This document shows positions 10,769 to 18,283 of a DNA stretch of 64,000 bases, one piece after another. The DNA lies in NCBI RefSeq assembly GCF_022179385.1, contig NZ_BPQS01000010.1:1-64000 (forward strand), given 5' to 3'. The stretch is from Methylobacterium longum. GTDB lineage: Bacteria > Pseudomonadota > Alphaproteobacteria > Rhizobiales > Beijerinckiaceae. A program made the translations under genes and the position numbers. Within the stretch, counting starts at the first letter, position 1. Each line of letters opens with the position of its first letter. Under the pieces are notes generated by a model. It saw only the letters and a program-made list of their open reading frames with translations, was not told the origin of the DNA and did not search any database.

Positions 10769-11836
10769 CTACGCGGCCCTCCGGCGCAGGCGCATCACGA
10801 ACCCGATGACTTCCGCCACCGCGCGGTAATGCTCGGCGGGAATCTCGCGGTCGATCTCCACGGTGGCGTGGAGCGCCCGGGCGAGCGGCGGATTCTCGAT
10901 CACGGCGACGCCGTGCTCGGCCGCCACCGTGCGGATGCGGAGGGCCAGGGCATCGACGCCCTTGGCGACGCAGACCGGCGCGGCCATGCCGGCCTCGTAG
11001 CGGAGCGCCACCGCGTAGTGGGTCGGGTTGGTCACAACGACGGTGGCGGTGGGCACGGCGGCCATCATGCGCTTCTTCACCCGCGCCATGCGCAGCTGCC
11101 TGAGCCGGCCCTTGACCTCCGGATTGCCGTCCGACTCCTTCATCTCCTGCTTCATCTCCTCCTTCGACATGCGGTGGCGCTTGCGCCAGCGGAACCGCGC
11201 GTAGAGCGCGTCGCCCAGCGTGATCGCGAGGTGCATGCACAGCATGCCGGCCAGCAGCCGCAGGCAGAGGGACAGGATCGCCGGCAGGGATGCGACCGGG
11301 TCGAGTTGGGCGAACACCTGCAGCCGGTCTCGGTCGTTCCACAGGAGCACGCCGCCGACCACGCCCACGGTGGTGATCTTGGCCAGCCCTTTGCCGAACT
11401 GGACCCAGGCCTCGATGCCGATGATCCGCTTCACGCCCGCCATCGGCGAGAGGCGCTCGAATTTCGGCATCAGCGCCTCGGGGCTGAACACCAGCGGGTG
11501 CTGCAGGAGCCCTGCGGCCAGGCCGGCGGCCGCCGCGAGACCCACCGGCACGGCCACCGCCTGCACCCACAGCCAGAGGCCGTGGGTGATGGCCTGCCGC
11601 ATGGCGGTGGCGTCGTCCGGAAGGGTGTGGGCGTTCGCGAGATACGCCTTGAGCCCGTACATCAGGTTCTGCGCGATGTTGGGGGCCGCCATCAGCAGCG
11701 CGAGCGTGAAGGCCGCCAGGATCGCGAAGGTGTTGACCTCCGTGCTGTTCGCGACGTCGCCGCGCTCGATGGCCTGATCGAGCCGCCGTTGGGACGGCTC
11801 CTCGGTCTTGTCCTCGTCGTCGGTGTCCCCGGCCAT
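10769..11836 (-). CDS. flhB: Flagellar type III export switch protein FlhB
   Basis: 355 residues, normal length. FlhB sits at the flagellar export gate and switches substrate class by autocleavage at NPTH, seen here at residues 270-273. N-terminal DKTEEPSQRRLDQA is characteristic, followed by four membrane segments and a C-terminal cytoplasmic domain. Last gene of the flgB-flgC-fliE-fliQ-fliR-flhB run; 41 bp after fliR. Confidence 0.97.
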   Translation of the reverse strand: MAGDTDDEDKTEEPSQRRLDQAIERGDVANSTEVNTFAILAAFTLALLMAAPNIAQNLMYGLKAYLANAHTLPDDATAMRQAITHGLWLWVQAVAVPVGLAAAAGLAAGLLQHPLVFSPEALMPKFERLSPMAGVKRIIGIEAWVQFGKGLAKITTVGVVGGVLLWNDRDRLQVFAQLDPVASLPAILSLCLRLLAGMLCMHLAITLGDALYARFRWRKRHRMSKEEMKQEMKESDGNPEVKGRLRQLRMARVKKRMMAAVPTATVVVTNPTHYAVALRYEAGMAAPVCVAKGVDALALRIRTVAAEHGVAVIENPPLARALHATVEIDREIPAEHYRAVAEVIGFVMRLRRRAA

Positions 11837-11877
11837 CGCTGCCCGACCTCAGCCTGCACGCGGGACGGACGGGTCGC

Positions 11878-12639
11878 TCAGCGCCCCACCGACTCGGCGA
11901 GATACCGTCCGATATCGTCCAGGAAGACGCCCATCATGACGCCGAGGCAGCCGATCAGGATCAGCATGCCGATCATCACCGAGGCCGGGACCGCCAGGAA
12001 GAACACCTGGAGCTGCGGCATCAGCCGCGACAGGACGCCGAGACCGAGATTGAACAGGATCCCGAAGGCGATGAACGGTCCGGAGATCTGCACGGCCAGC
12101 GTGAAGCCGCGGGCCAGGGCCCGGGTCGCCAGCATCAGGGCGTCCGAGAAGGCCGGGACGCCGTCGGGCGGCAGCACCTCGTAGCTGCGGGCCAAGCCCT
12201 GGATGGCGAGGTGGTGCAGGTCGGTGGCGAAGATCAGCGTGATCCCCAGGAGCGACAGGAAGTTGCCGATCGCCACCTGCTGGCCGCCCTGCGCCGGATC
12301 CACCGTCATGGCGTAGGACAGGCCGAGCTGCGCCGCGACGATCACCCCGGCGGTCTGCAGGGCCGCCAGCACCATCCGCACCGTGAGGCCGAGCACCAGC
12401 CCGATGATCGTCTCCCCGAACAGGAGCCCGATCAGCCGCGGGCTGGCCAGGCCCTCCGTGCCGCCGAGCAATGGGCGCACGCTGGGAAACAGCACGAGGG
12501 TCGTCAGCAGCGCGAAGGCGAGGCGCAGGCGCGGCGGCACCGTCTGCTCGCCGACCCCCGGCATCAGCATGATCAGGGTGCCGATGCGCGCGAAGGCGAT
12601 CAGGTAGGCCGACGCGATCCCGGGCAGGAGCAGGTTCAT
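11878..12639 (-). CDS. fliR: Flagellar export gate protein FliR
   Basis: 253 residues with about six hydrophobic segments. Contains RIGTLIMLMPGVGEQTVPPRLRLAFALL near the N-terminus and GPFIAFGILFNLGLGVLSRLMPQLQVF, both conserved in FliR. It forms the export-gate core with FliP and FliQ. ATG 12639 is 51 bp after fliQ. Confidence 0.96.
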   Translation of the reverse strand: MNLLLPGIASAYLIAFARIGTLIMLMPGVGEQTVPPRLRLAFALLTTLVLFPSVRPLLGGTEGLASPRLIGLLFGETIIGLVLGLTVRMVLAALQTAGVIVAAQLGLSYAMTVDPAQGGQQVAIGNFLSLLGITLIFATDLHHLAIQGLARSYEVLPPDGVPAFSDALMLATRALARGFTLAVQISGPFIAFGILFNLGLGVLSRLMPQLQVFFLAVPASVMIGMLILIGCLGVMMGVFLDDIGRYLAESVGR

Positions 12640-12690
12640 CGCCGCCCCTATGACACGCGGATCTAGCCCCTGTCGTGGCCGGAGCGTGCG

Positions 12691-12957
12691 TCATCCGCCG
12701 GTCGCGATGCGCGCGGCGATGCGCGTCATGTACCCGGCCATGGCGTCGCCGATGAAGGGCAGCATCAGCAGGAGCGCGGCGAACACGGCCACGATCTTGG
12801 GCACGTAGATCAGGGTCTGCTCCTGGATCTGGGTCAGGGCCTGGACCAGCGAGACCGCGAGCCCCACCGCCAGGGAGACGAGCATCAGCGGCCCGGCGAT
12901 CTTCAGGAAGACGAAGATGCCGTCGCGGGCGACGTCGAGGATGGCGAGGCCAGTCAT
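12691..12957 (-). CDS. fliQ: Flagellar export gate protein FliQ
   Basis: 88 residues, exactly the family length. Starts MTGLAILDVARDGIFVF; two membrane helices flank the conserved LVQALTQIQEQTL. The open frame extends further upstream to 13179, but that extension has no hydrophobic or conserved content and the start at 12957 gives the standard protein. FliQ surrounds FliP/FliR in the gate. Nearly 200 bp separates it from fliE, a longer gap than elsewhere in the operon. Confidence 0.96.
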   Translation of the reverse strand: MTGLAILDVARDGIFVFLKIAGPLMLVSLAVGLAVSLVQALTQIQEQTLIYVPKIVAVFAALLLMLPFIGDAMAGYMTRIAARIATGG

Positions 12958-13150
12958 GGGGTGCCGTTCTGTGCCGGGATCATGGAGCGGGAGGGCCGGA
13001 GGGGTTCCCACGCGGGGCGCGGCGGATCCTCGCCGGCCGAGATGTTTGTTCGAGTCGCCCCGCATCGCGAGGCCGGCGCCGCGCTCCGGTCCGTCAGGAT
13101 GAGGGAGCGGACCGGATGATCCGACTTCTCGGTCGGAACGCCGCCCATCG

Positions 13151-13465
13151 TCAGATCTGCATGCGCATGATCTCCTCATAGGCGGAGATCATGCGGTCGC
13201 GCACGGCGACCATGGTCTGGAGGGCGGTCTCGCTCTCGGCCACCGCGGTGACCACGTCGACCACGTTGGCCTTTCCGGAGGCGGCAGAGACGGCCTGCGC
13301 GTCGGCCCTGCGCCCGGCATCGCCGACGCTGTCCAGCGTCTGGCCGAGGAACTGCTTGAAGTCGCCGCCCGCTTCCGAGGCCGGCTGCACCCGGGGCGTG
13401 GGCCGGCCGGAGGCGAGACCCTGGACGGCGGCGTAGGCGCCCGCCGCGAAGTTGCTGGAAGCCAT
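13151..13465 (-). CDS. fliE: Flagellar hook-basal body complex protein FliE
   Basis: 104 residues. The C-terminal part (VVDVVTAVAESETALQTMVAVRDRMISAYEEIMRMQI) is the conserved FliE helix that joins the MS ring to the rod. The N-terminus is Ala/Gly-rich as usual. Starts 19 bp after the flgC stop in transcription order. Confidence 0.95.
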   Translation of the reverse strand: MASSNFAAGAYAAVQGLASGRPTPRVQPASEAGGDFKQFLGQTLDSVGDAGRRADAQAVSAASGKANVVDVVTAVAESETALQTMVAVRDRMISAYEEIMRMQI

Positions 13466-13484
13466 GGCTAGCCGTTCCCCGCGG

Positions 13485-13892
13485 TCACTTCAGGATCGCC
13501 AGCGTCTGGGCGAGCATCTTGCGCGTGGCGGTGACCATGTTGAGGTTCGCCTCGTAGGAGCGCTGGGCCTCGCGCAGATCCATGTTCTCGATCAGCGCGT
13601 TGACGTTGGGCATCTGCACCTCGCCCCGGGCATTGGCCGCCGGGTTGCCGGGCTCGATCTTCGTCCGGAAGGCCGACGGGTCGCGGCGGACGCGCCCCGC
13701 CTCCACGAGCCGGGCGCCGGTCTCGTCGTCGAGGTGGCTGGTGAATGTCGGGATCTTGCGCCGGTAGGGCTGCGCCCCCGCCGAGGCCGGCGCGGAATCG
13801 GCGTTGGCGATGTTCTCGGCGATGATCCGCATCCGGCCCGACTGGGCCTTGAGGCCGGCGGCCGCCACCGCGAGCGACTTGCTGAATTCCAT
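13485..13892 (-). CDS. flgC: Flagellar basal-body rod protein FlgC
   Basis: 135 residues, normal length. Contains the rod-protein N-terminal motif MRIIAENIANADS and the C-terminal NVNALIENMDLREAQRSYEANLNMVTATRKMLAQTL, the paired coiled-coil ends of rod/hook axial proteins. Exported by the flagellar type III system without a cleaved signal. Lies 78 bp downstream of flgB. Confidence 0.97.
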   Translation of the reverse strand: MEFSKSLAVAAAGLKAQSGRMRIIAENIANADSAPASAGAQPYRRKIPTFTSHLDDETGARLVEAGRVRRDPSAFRTKIEPGNPAANARGEVQMPNVNALIENMDLREAQRSYEANLNMVTATRKMLAQTLAILK

Positions 13893-13970
13893 GGCTCAAG
13901 GCCTTCCTGCCGTGACGAATGACCCGCGCCCCGCGCGCTCAGCGCTGGCCGCCATCAGCTCCGGCGACCG

Positions 13971-14372
13971 TCAGCTCTTGCCGACGGCGATCTTCAGGGT
14001 TGTCAGGCTGTGCTGGTAGAGCGAGGCGGCGAGCTGGTAGTCGGACTGGTTCTCACCGGCCTTCATCATCTCGTCCTCGAGATTGACGCCGTTGCCGCTG
14101 GGGCGGATCTCGAACCCCTTGGCGCGCTTCGAGTCGGTCCCGGTCCCCTGCCCGGCCGGCGCGATGTGAGCGGGGCTCGTCAGCGCCAGGGTCGTGGAAG
14201 CATTGACCGCCGCGCCGGTCGACCGGTCGAGGCGCGGCTCCACGAGGTCGCGGGGCTTGAAACCCGGCATGTCGGCATTGGCCACGTTCTCGGCGATCAA
14301 GCCCTGGCGTGCCTGCGCCCATTGCATCCGTGTGCGGAGCATCCCGATCACGGGCAGGTCGGTGAGGGCCAC
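13971..14372 (-). CDS. flgB: Flagellar basal-body rod protein FlgB
   Basis: 133 residues. N-terminal region has QARQGLIAENVANADMPGFKPRDL, the FlgB rod motif; C-terminus has NLEDEMMKAGENQSDYQLAASLYQHSLTTLKIAVG. First gene of the basal-body/export operon. A CtrA-type site at 14440-14454 lies 68 bp upstream, so control by the CckA-ChpT-CtrA relay is likely. Confidence 0.96.
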   Translation of the reverse strand: MALTDLPVIGMLRTRMQWAQARQGLIAENVANADMPGFKPRDLVEPRLDRSTGAAVNASTTLALTSPAHIAPAGQGTGTDSKRAKGFEIRPSGNGVNLEDEMMKAGENQSDYQLAASLYQHSLTTLKIAVGKS

Positions 14373-14439
14373 GGTCGCCTCCGGTCTGGCGTCGCCGCGC
14401 CGGAACGAGCGGGCTGGGCAAAATCTGCCGTGCGCATGG

Positions 14440-14454
14440 TTAACGGCGCGTTAA
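14440..14454 (-). promoter_or_regulatory. CtrA-type binding site upstream of flgB
   Basis: TTAA at 14440-14443 and 14451-14454 are separated by exactly 7 bp. On the minus strand it reads TTAACGCGCCGTTAACCAT, matching the CtrA consensus TTAA-N7-TTAA with the extended TTAACCAT half-site. Located 68 bp upstream of the flgB start. Confidence 0.75.
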
Positions 14455-14798
14455 GCCCCGGCCGTTCGCGCGGGGCCGAAGCCGGTCCGGTGCCGTGTTG
14501 CGAGCGGGACAGCCCGGGCGAACCAGAGCTTCGGGATGCCGGCGGTGCCCGCGAAGTACCCGACGCCGACGATCGGGGGTCCGCCATCGGCGGAGCGCCG
14601 GGGCCCTGGCTCGCCCGACGTCGCCGGGACGCCGTACCCGCGATCCAGGTATCCCAGAGGCCGGCGTCCCCGAGGGTGCTGACCGGATCCTCCTCCCGGC
14701 ATCGCGCAACGCGCCGAGCTCGCCGGATGTCCTATCCGGATCGCCGGGAACCCTTTTTCCCATCCTATTGTCTTGATGGCGCGGGTTTAAAAGGTCTG

Positions 14799-14814
14799 TT
14801 AACGAACACTTAAC
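14799..14814 (+). promoter_or_regulatory. CtrA-type binding site upstream of fliO
   Basis: TTAACGAACACTTAAC is a perfect TTAA-N7-TTAAC CtrA consensus, 91 bp upstream of the FliO-like TTG start. A second, 8-bp-spaced TTAA pair (TTTAAAAGGTCTGTTAA) overlaps it on the left. Binding is inferred from the consensus known in Caulobacter and relatives. Confidence 0.75.
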
Positions 14815-14904
14815 GGCGTTTGCCCTGCATCCCCCCCGGCATGATATGCACGAGCCGATGCCGGGCGCGGACCCGCGGCGGCCGGAACGTGCGAGTGCGT
14901 AACC

Positions 14905-16293
14905 TTGCGATGGCTGCAATCCGTGTTCGGCTCTGACGGCTCCCCCATCGTGCAGTATGTCGTGATCTTCGCCGTCATCTTCGCGGCGCTGGCGGCCATC
15001 GTGTTCACCGTTCGGCGGCTCACCGGCCGCAGCCTCGCTCTGCCGGGGCGCACGGGCGGTCGCGGCCGTCAGCCCCGGCTCGGGATCGTCGATGTCTACG
15101 AGCTCGACCGTGCGCGGCAGCTCATCCTGTTGCGTCGCGACAATGTCGAGCACCTGCTCCTCGTGGGCGGCCCCAACGACGTGGTGGTCGAGCGCAGCAT
15201 CCAGCGCACGCAGCGTCCCCTGTCCGAAGCGGCGCTGCGCGCCGAGCCGGCCCCGGACGCCCTGGACGAGCCGCTTCCGGATCCGATGGTGCAGGGGGGG
15301 CGTCTGCCGGAGCCGGCGCGGGCCCTGCCCGAGATGGCGGCGCGGCGCGCCGAGCCGCTGTTCGATCCGGGATTTGCGATGCCCGTCGTGGTGCCGTCGC
15401 CGGTTCCGCGCTCCGCGGCCGGCCCGCCCGTGACCCTGCCGCTCGACGCCGCCCTGCTCGGCGGCGACGAGCCGGGTCAGGACATTTCCGCGCCGCTGTC
15501 GCCGCGACCCCTTCCGCCCCTGCCCCTGTCGCCGCTGTCCCAGTCATCCCGGGCGGAGGTGCCCGCACAGCCGGCACCTCCGGTCCGTGAGCCCGTCAAC
15601 CCGCGGCGGGTCCTCAGCCGGACCGCCCCGCCGCTGGTCGAGGCGCGGCCCGAGCCCGCTTCCGAGCGCCGGGTCGATGCCCCTACCGAGGGGCTGCCGC
15701 AGGCGCCGAGCCTGACGGTCCCGTCCGATCGCCGCTCCGTCGATCCGGCCGTGCTCTCGGATATGGCCCGGCAGCTCCAGGCCGCGCTGGCGCGTCCGTC
15801 CTCCGCGGTGACGCCGGCCCCTGCGCCGCAGGGGCCCGCCGCCGCGCCCGAGAGCATCGACCCGGTCGCTGCCGCGATGGCCTCGGCACCGCCGCCTTCC
15901 GCGCCGCTTGCCGGGCCTTCCTCCGTGCCGCTTGCCGCGCCTCCCGCCGCACCACCCCTCGCTCCCGCCGCCGCCCCGGTTCTCGACAGGCCGGCGCCGC
16001 CGGTCGGGCCCTCCGAGCCCCCGCCCGGCCTCAGCCCAGCACCCCCTCCGACTGCTCCGGCACCGGCACCCGCGCCCGTGCCCCCTCCGGCTCCGCCGGC
16101 GATGCCGAAGGCCGGTCCGATGTTTCAGGATGCGCCATCGGTGACGCCCGCGCCGGCCGCGCCGCCGGTGGCACCGGCTGCTCCGCCGACCCGGCAGCCC
16201 GAACAGAAGGCTTCGGGCAATCCCTTCTCGGTGGAGGAGATCGAGGCCGAGTTCGCCCGCCTGCTGGGCCGTCCCCTGGACAAGCGAAGCTGA
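14905..16293 (+). CDS. fliO: FliO-like flagellar biosynthesis protein with long Pro/Ala-rich tail
   Basis: 462 residues from a TTG start at 14905 (MRWLQSVFG); no in-frame ATG or GTG lies close upstream, and the next upstream codons run into no better start. One membrane helix (residues about 16-36) is followed by the FliO core, RLGIVDVYELDRARQLILLRRDNVEHLLLVGG, which helps assemble FliP in the export gate. After about residue 100 come roughly 330 residues rich in Pro and Ala, and a final non-disordered NPFSVEEIEAEFARLLGRPL. E. coli FliO is near 120 residues. Lies alone, divergent from flgB, behind a CtrA-type site. Confidence 0.8.
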   Translation: MRWLQSVFGSDGSPIVQYVVIFAVIFAALAAIVFTVRRLTGRSLALPGRTGGRGRQPRLGIVDVYELDRARQLILLRRDNVEHLLLVGGPNDVVVERSIQRTQRPLSEAALRAEPAPDALDEPLPDPMVQGGRLPEPARALPEMAARRAEPLFDPGFAMPVVVPSPVPRSAAGPPVTLPLDAALLGGDEPGQDISAPLSPRPLPPLPLSPLSQSSRAEVPAQPAPPVREPVNPRRVLSRTAPPLVEARPEPASERRVDAPTEGLPQAPSLTVPSDRRSVDPAVLSDMARQLQAALARPSSAVTPAPAPQGPAAAPESIDPVAAAMASAPPPSAPLAGPSSVPLAAPPAAPPLAPAAAPVLDRPAPPVGPSEPPPGLSPAPPPTAPAPAPAPVPPPAPPAMPKAGPMFQDAPSVTPAPAAPPVAPAAPPTRQPEQKASGNPFSVEEIEAEFARLLGRPLDKRS

Positions 16294-16301
16294 GGCTTCG
16301 C
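16284..16301 (+). terminator. Hairpin over the fliO stop codon
   Basis: GCGAAGC and GCTTCGC (16284-16290, 16295-16301) form a 7-bp perfect stem with loop TGAG, which contains the fliO stop codon. No T-run follows, so it may be a processing or weak termination signal. Confidence 0.35.
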
Positions 16302-16364
16302 AACCGCAGGACGGGCTACGGCCCGGCGGCCCTCGGAGCCGGGTCGATGGCGCCGCCCGTGTCC

Positions 16365-16380
16365 TTAACGATCGGTTAAC
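16365..16380 (+). promoter_or_regulatory. CtrA-type binding site upstream of the 73-residue gene
   Basis: TTAACGATCGGTTAAC: two TTAA blocks separated by 7 bp, a perfect CtrA consensus and also a near-palindrome. It lies 36 bp upstream of ATG 16416, so it would overlap the promoter of that gene. Confidence 0.75.
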
Positions 16381-16415
16381 CAGCCTCGGGAACGATCGGG
16401 CGGGAGGAGGTCCCG

Positions 16416-16637
16416 ATGCTTGCTTTGACCGCTGATACGGCTCGCCGGAGCCGCGCCTACCGGGCGTTCATGCTCGACCGTGCCGGACGCGTTTCCTCGG
16501 CTCAGATCGTGTCCGCCGAGGATGATGGCCAGGCGCGGCGTCAGGTCCGGGCGATGGTGGGGCGCAATGTGATCGAGCTGTGGGAGCGGACCCGGTTTCT
16601 GGGCCGCTTCGAGCCGGGCGCACCGGGGCGCGCCTGA
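16416..16637 (+). CDS. Small uncharacterised protein with a CtrA-type site
   Basis: 73 residues; I do not recognise the family. Start ATG 16416 is supported by GGGAGGAGG 6 bp upstream. The protein is soluble and basic at the N-terminus (ARRSRAYRAFMLDRAGRV), then SAQIVSAEDDGQARRQVRAMV and a C-terminal ELWERTRFLGRFEPG. No signal peptide or membrane segment. It follows fliO on the same strand and has its own perfect TTAA-N7-TTAA site, so it is probably part of the CtrA regulon. Function unknown. Confidence 0.75.
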   Translation: MLALTADTARRSRAYRAFMLDRAGRVSSAQIVSAEDDGQARRQVRAMVGRNVIELWERTRFLGRFEPGAPGRA

Positions 16638-16707
16638 TCGCGTTGCGGCGCCGCGCGCGACGGCACCGGTCGGCCGCCCCGTTCGGCGAGCGGGTCGATC
16701 GGCCGTC

Positions 16708-18012
16708 TCAGATGTCCGCCGTCTCCCGCATCGCCAGGACGGCGAGGAAGCTGAGGATCGCGGCCCCGGCCAGATAGAGCCCCACGAAGCCGATTCCGCC
16801 GTAAGCCGCGAGTTCCTGCGCGATGTAGGGCGCCCCCGAGGCACCCAGGATCCCCGCGAGATTGTAGGTGACCGAGGCGCCCGTGTAGCGGACCCGGGTC
16901 GGGAACAGCTCGGGCAGCACGGCGCCCATCGGTCCGAACACCCAGCCCATCGTCAGGAGGCTGAGGCACAGGAACCCGAGGACCGGGGGCCACGTCCCGG
17001 TGCCGGCGGCATGGCCCAGCATCGGCCCCATCAGGAAGCCGAGCAGGAACGTCACGGCCATCCCGGAGAGCAGCACCGGCCGGCGGCCCAGGCGGTCGGC
17101 CGCGGCGCCCGACACCACGATGCCCAGCGCCATGAAGCAGACCGCGATGCACTCGAACAGCAGGAACGTCGACCGGCTGTAGCCGAGGGTTCCGGTGCCG
17201 TATCCCAGCGCGAAGACCGTCGAGAGGTAGAACACCGCGTAGACCGCCACCATCGCGCAGGTGCCGATCAGGAGCGCGCGCCCGTGCCGCGTCACCACGG
17301 TGGCGAAGGGCACCCGTTCCGGACGCGCCTGCGTGAGCGCCGCCCGGAAGGCGGGCGTCTCGGTGAGCTTCAGGCGGACATAGAGCCCGACCCCGACCAG
17401 CGCGGCCGAGCCCAGGAACGGCAGGCGCCAGCCCCACGACTGGAAGCTCTCGGCCGACAGGCCGAAGCTGAGTGCAAGGAAGCCGAGATTGGCCAGGATG
17501 AAGCCCACCGGCGCCCCGAGCTGCGGGAAGATGCCGTACCACGCCCGCCGCCCCGGCGGGGCGTTCTCGACGGCCAGCAGGGCGGCGCCGCCCCACTCGC
17601 CGCCGAAGCCGATCCCCTGGCCGCAGCGCAGGATGCAGAGGGCCGCCGGCGCCCACCAGCCCACGGCGGCGTAGGTCGGCAGACAGCCGATCAGGACCGT
17701 GGAGAGGCCCATGATCAGCAGCGAGGCGACCAGGGTGGCCTTGCGGCCGACCCGGTCGCCGAAATGCCCGAACAGGGCCGCGCCCACGGGCCGGGCGATG
17801 AACGCGATGGCGAAGGTCGCGAAGGCACTGAGTTGCTGCACGCCGGGCGCGCCGGAGGGGAAGAAGACCGGACCGATCACCAGGGCAGTCGCGGTGGCGT
17901 AGATGTAGAAATCGAAGAACTCGATCGCCGTGCCGACGAAGCTCGCGGCCAGGATGCGCCCTGCGCTCGGCGCGGGATGCGTTGCGCCCGGGGTCTCGAC
18001 AGTCTGCAGCAT
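16708..18012 (-). CDS. MFS transporter, metabolite:H+ symporter type
   Basis: 434 residues from ATG 18012 (MLQTVETPG). About 12 membrane segments. The segment ASFVGTAIEFFDFYIYATA, then FIARPVGAALFGHFGDRVGRKATL, is typical of the MHS subfamily (ShiA, ProP, YhjE-like), which imports organic acids or compatible solutes with protons. The second-half loop RLGRRPVLL is also present. Substrate cannot be told from sequence. The open frame extends further upstream to 18486 but runs into dnaN sequence and is not used. Divergent from dnaN. Confidence 0.88.
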   Translation of the reverse strand: MLQTVETPGATHPAPSAGRILAASFVGTAIEFFDFYIYATATALVIGPVFFPSGAPGVQQLSAFATFAIAFIARPVGAALFGHFGDRVGRKATLVASLLIMGLSTVLIGCLPTYAAVGWWAPAALCILRCGQGIGFGGEWGGAALLAVENAPPGRRAWYGIFPQLGAPVGFILANLGFLALSFGLSAESFQSWGWRLPFLGSAALVGVGLYVRLKLTETPAFRAALTQARPERVPFATVVTRHGRALLIGTCAMVAVYAVFYLSTVFALGYGTGTLGYSRSTFLLFECIAVCFMALGIVVSGAAADRLGRRPVLLSGMAVTFLLGFLMGPMLGHAAGTGTWPPVLGFLCLSLLTMGWVFGPMGAVLPELFPTRVRYTGASVTYNLAGILGASGAPYIAQELAAYGGIGFVGLYLAGAAILSFLAVLAMRETADI

Positions 18013-18101
18013 GGTCTCGGAGACGGGGGTTCCAGATCGGTTGCGGCGCTTTCGCACGGGACTGCCCGGGTCGGTACCCCGGTTTCGGCATGGGTCCAGC
18101 G

Positions 18102-18157
18102 CATGGCCGCCGCATGGGGCCGCCGCATGGGGCCGCCGCATGGGGCCACGGCGTGGG
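18102..18157. repeat. Short tandem repeat, 13-bp unit
   Basis: Between the MFS gene and dnaN, catggccgccg is followed by two exact catggggccgccg units (18113-18125, 18126-18138), then catggggccacgg and a partial cgtggg. Likely a slippage-prone microsatellite in the MFS/dnaN promoter region; length may vary between strains. Confidence 0.8.
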
Positions 18158-18283
18158 ATCCCACGACGCTGTGCGGTGCACCCGTGTCGGCCTTGCGTTC
18201 CCCGGTCCCCTTCGCCAAGCTGAACGGCCATATACCGCGACGGATGCCGGCCGCGGCGCCGTCCACACCACTCGAGTATCGCG

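Larger units (their letters stand above)
14373..14904. other. Divergent flgB-fliO intergenic region
   Basis: 532 bp between divergent flgB and the FliO-like gene. It holds two TTAA-N7-TTAA sites (14440-14454, 14799-14813) and an AT-rich patch near 14750-14815. The GC-rich middle (about 14460-14740) has overlapping open frames on both strands, none with a credible start or recognisable product. Treated as a regulatory region. Confidence 0.55.

Noticed and set aside
14440..15153. Minus-strand frame at the start of fliO and in its upstream region
   Set aside because: Translation shows no family features, and the region contains CtrA-type sites and the fliO start.
18102..18157. Tandem repeats considered as a CRISPR array
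   Set aside because: Units are 13 bp with no spacers and no cas genes.
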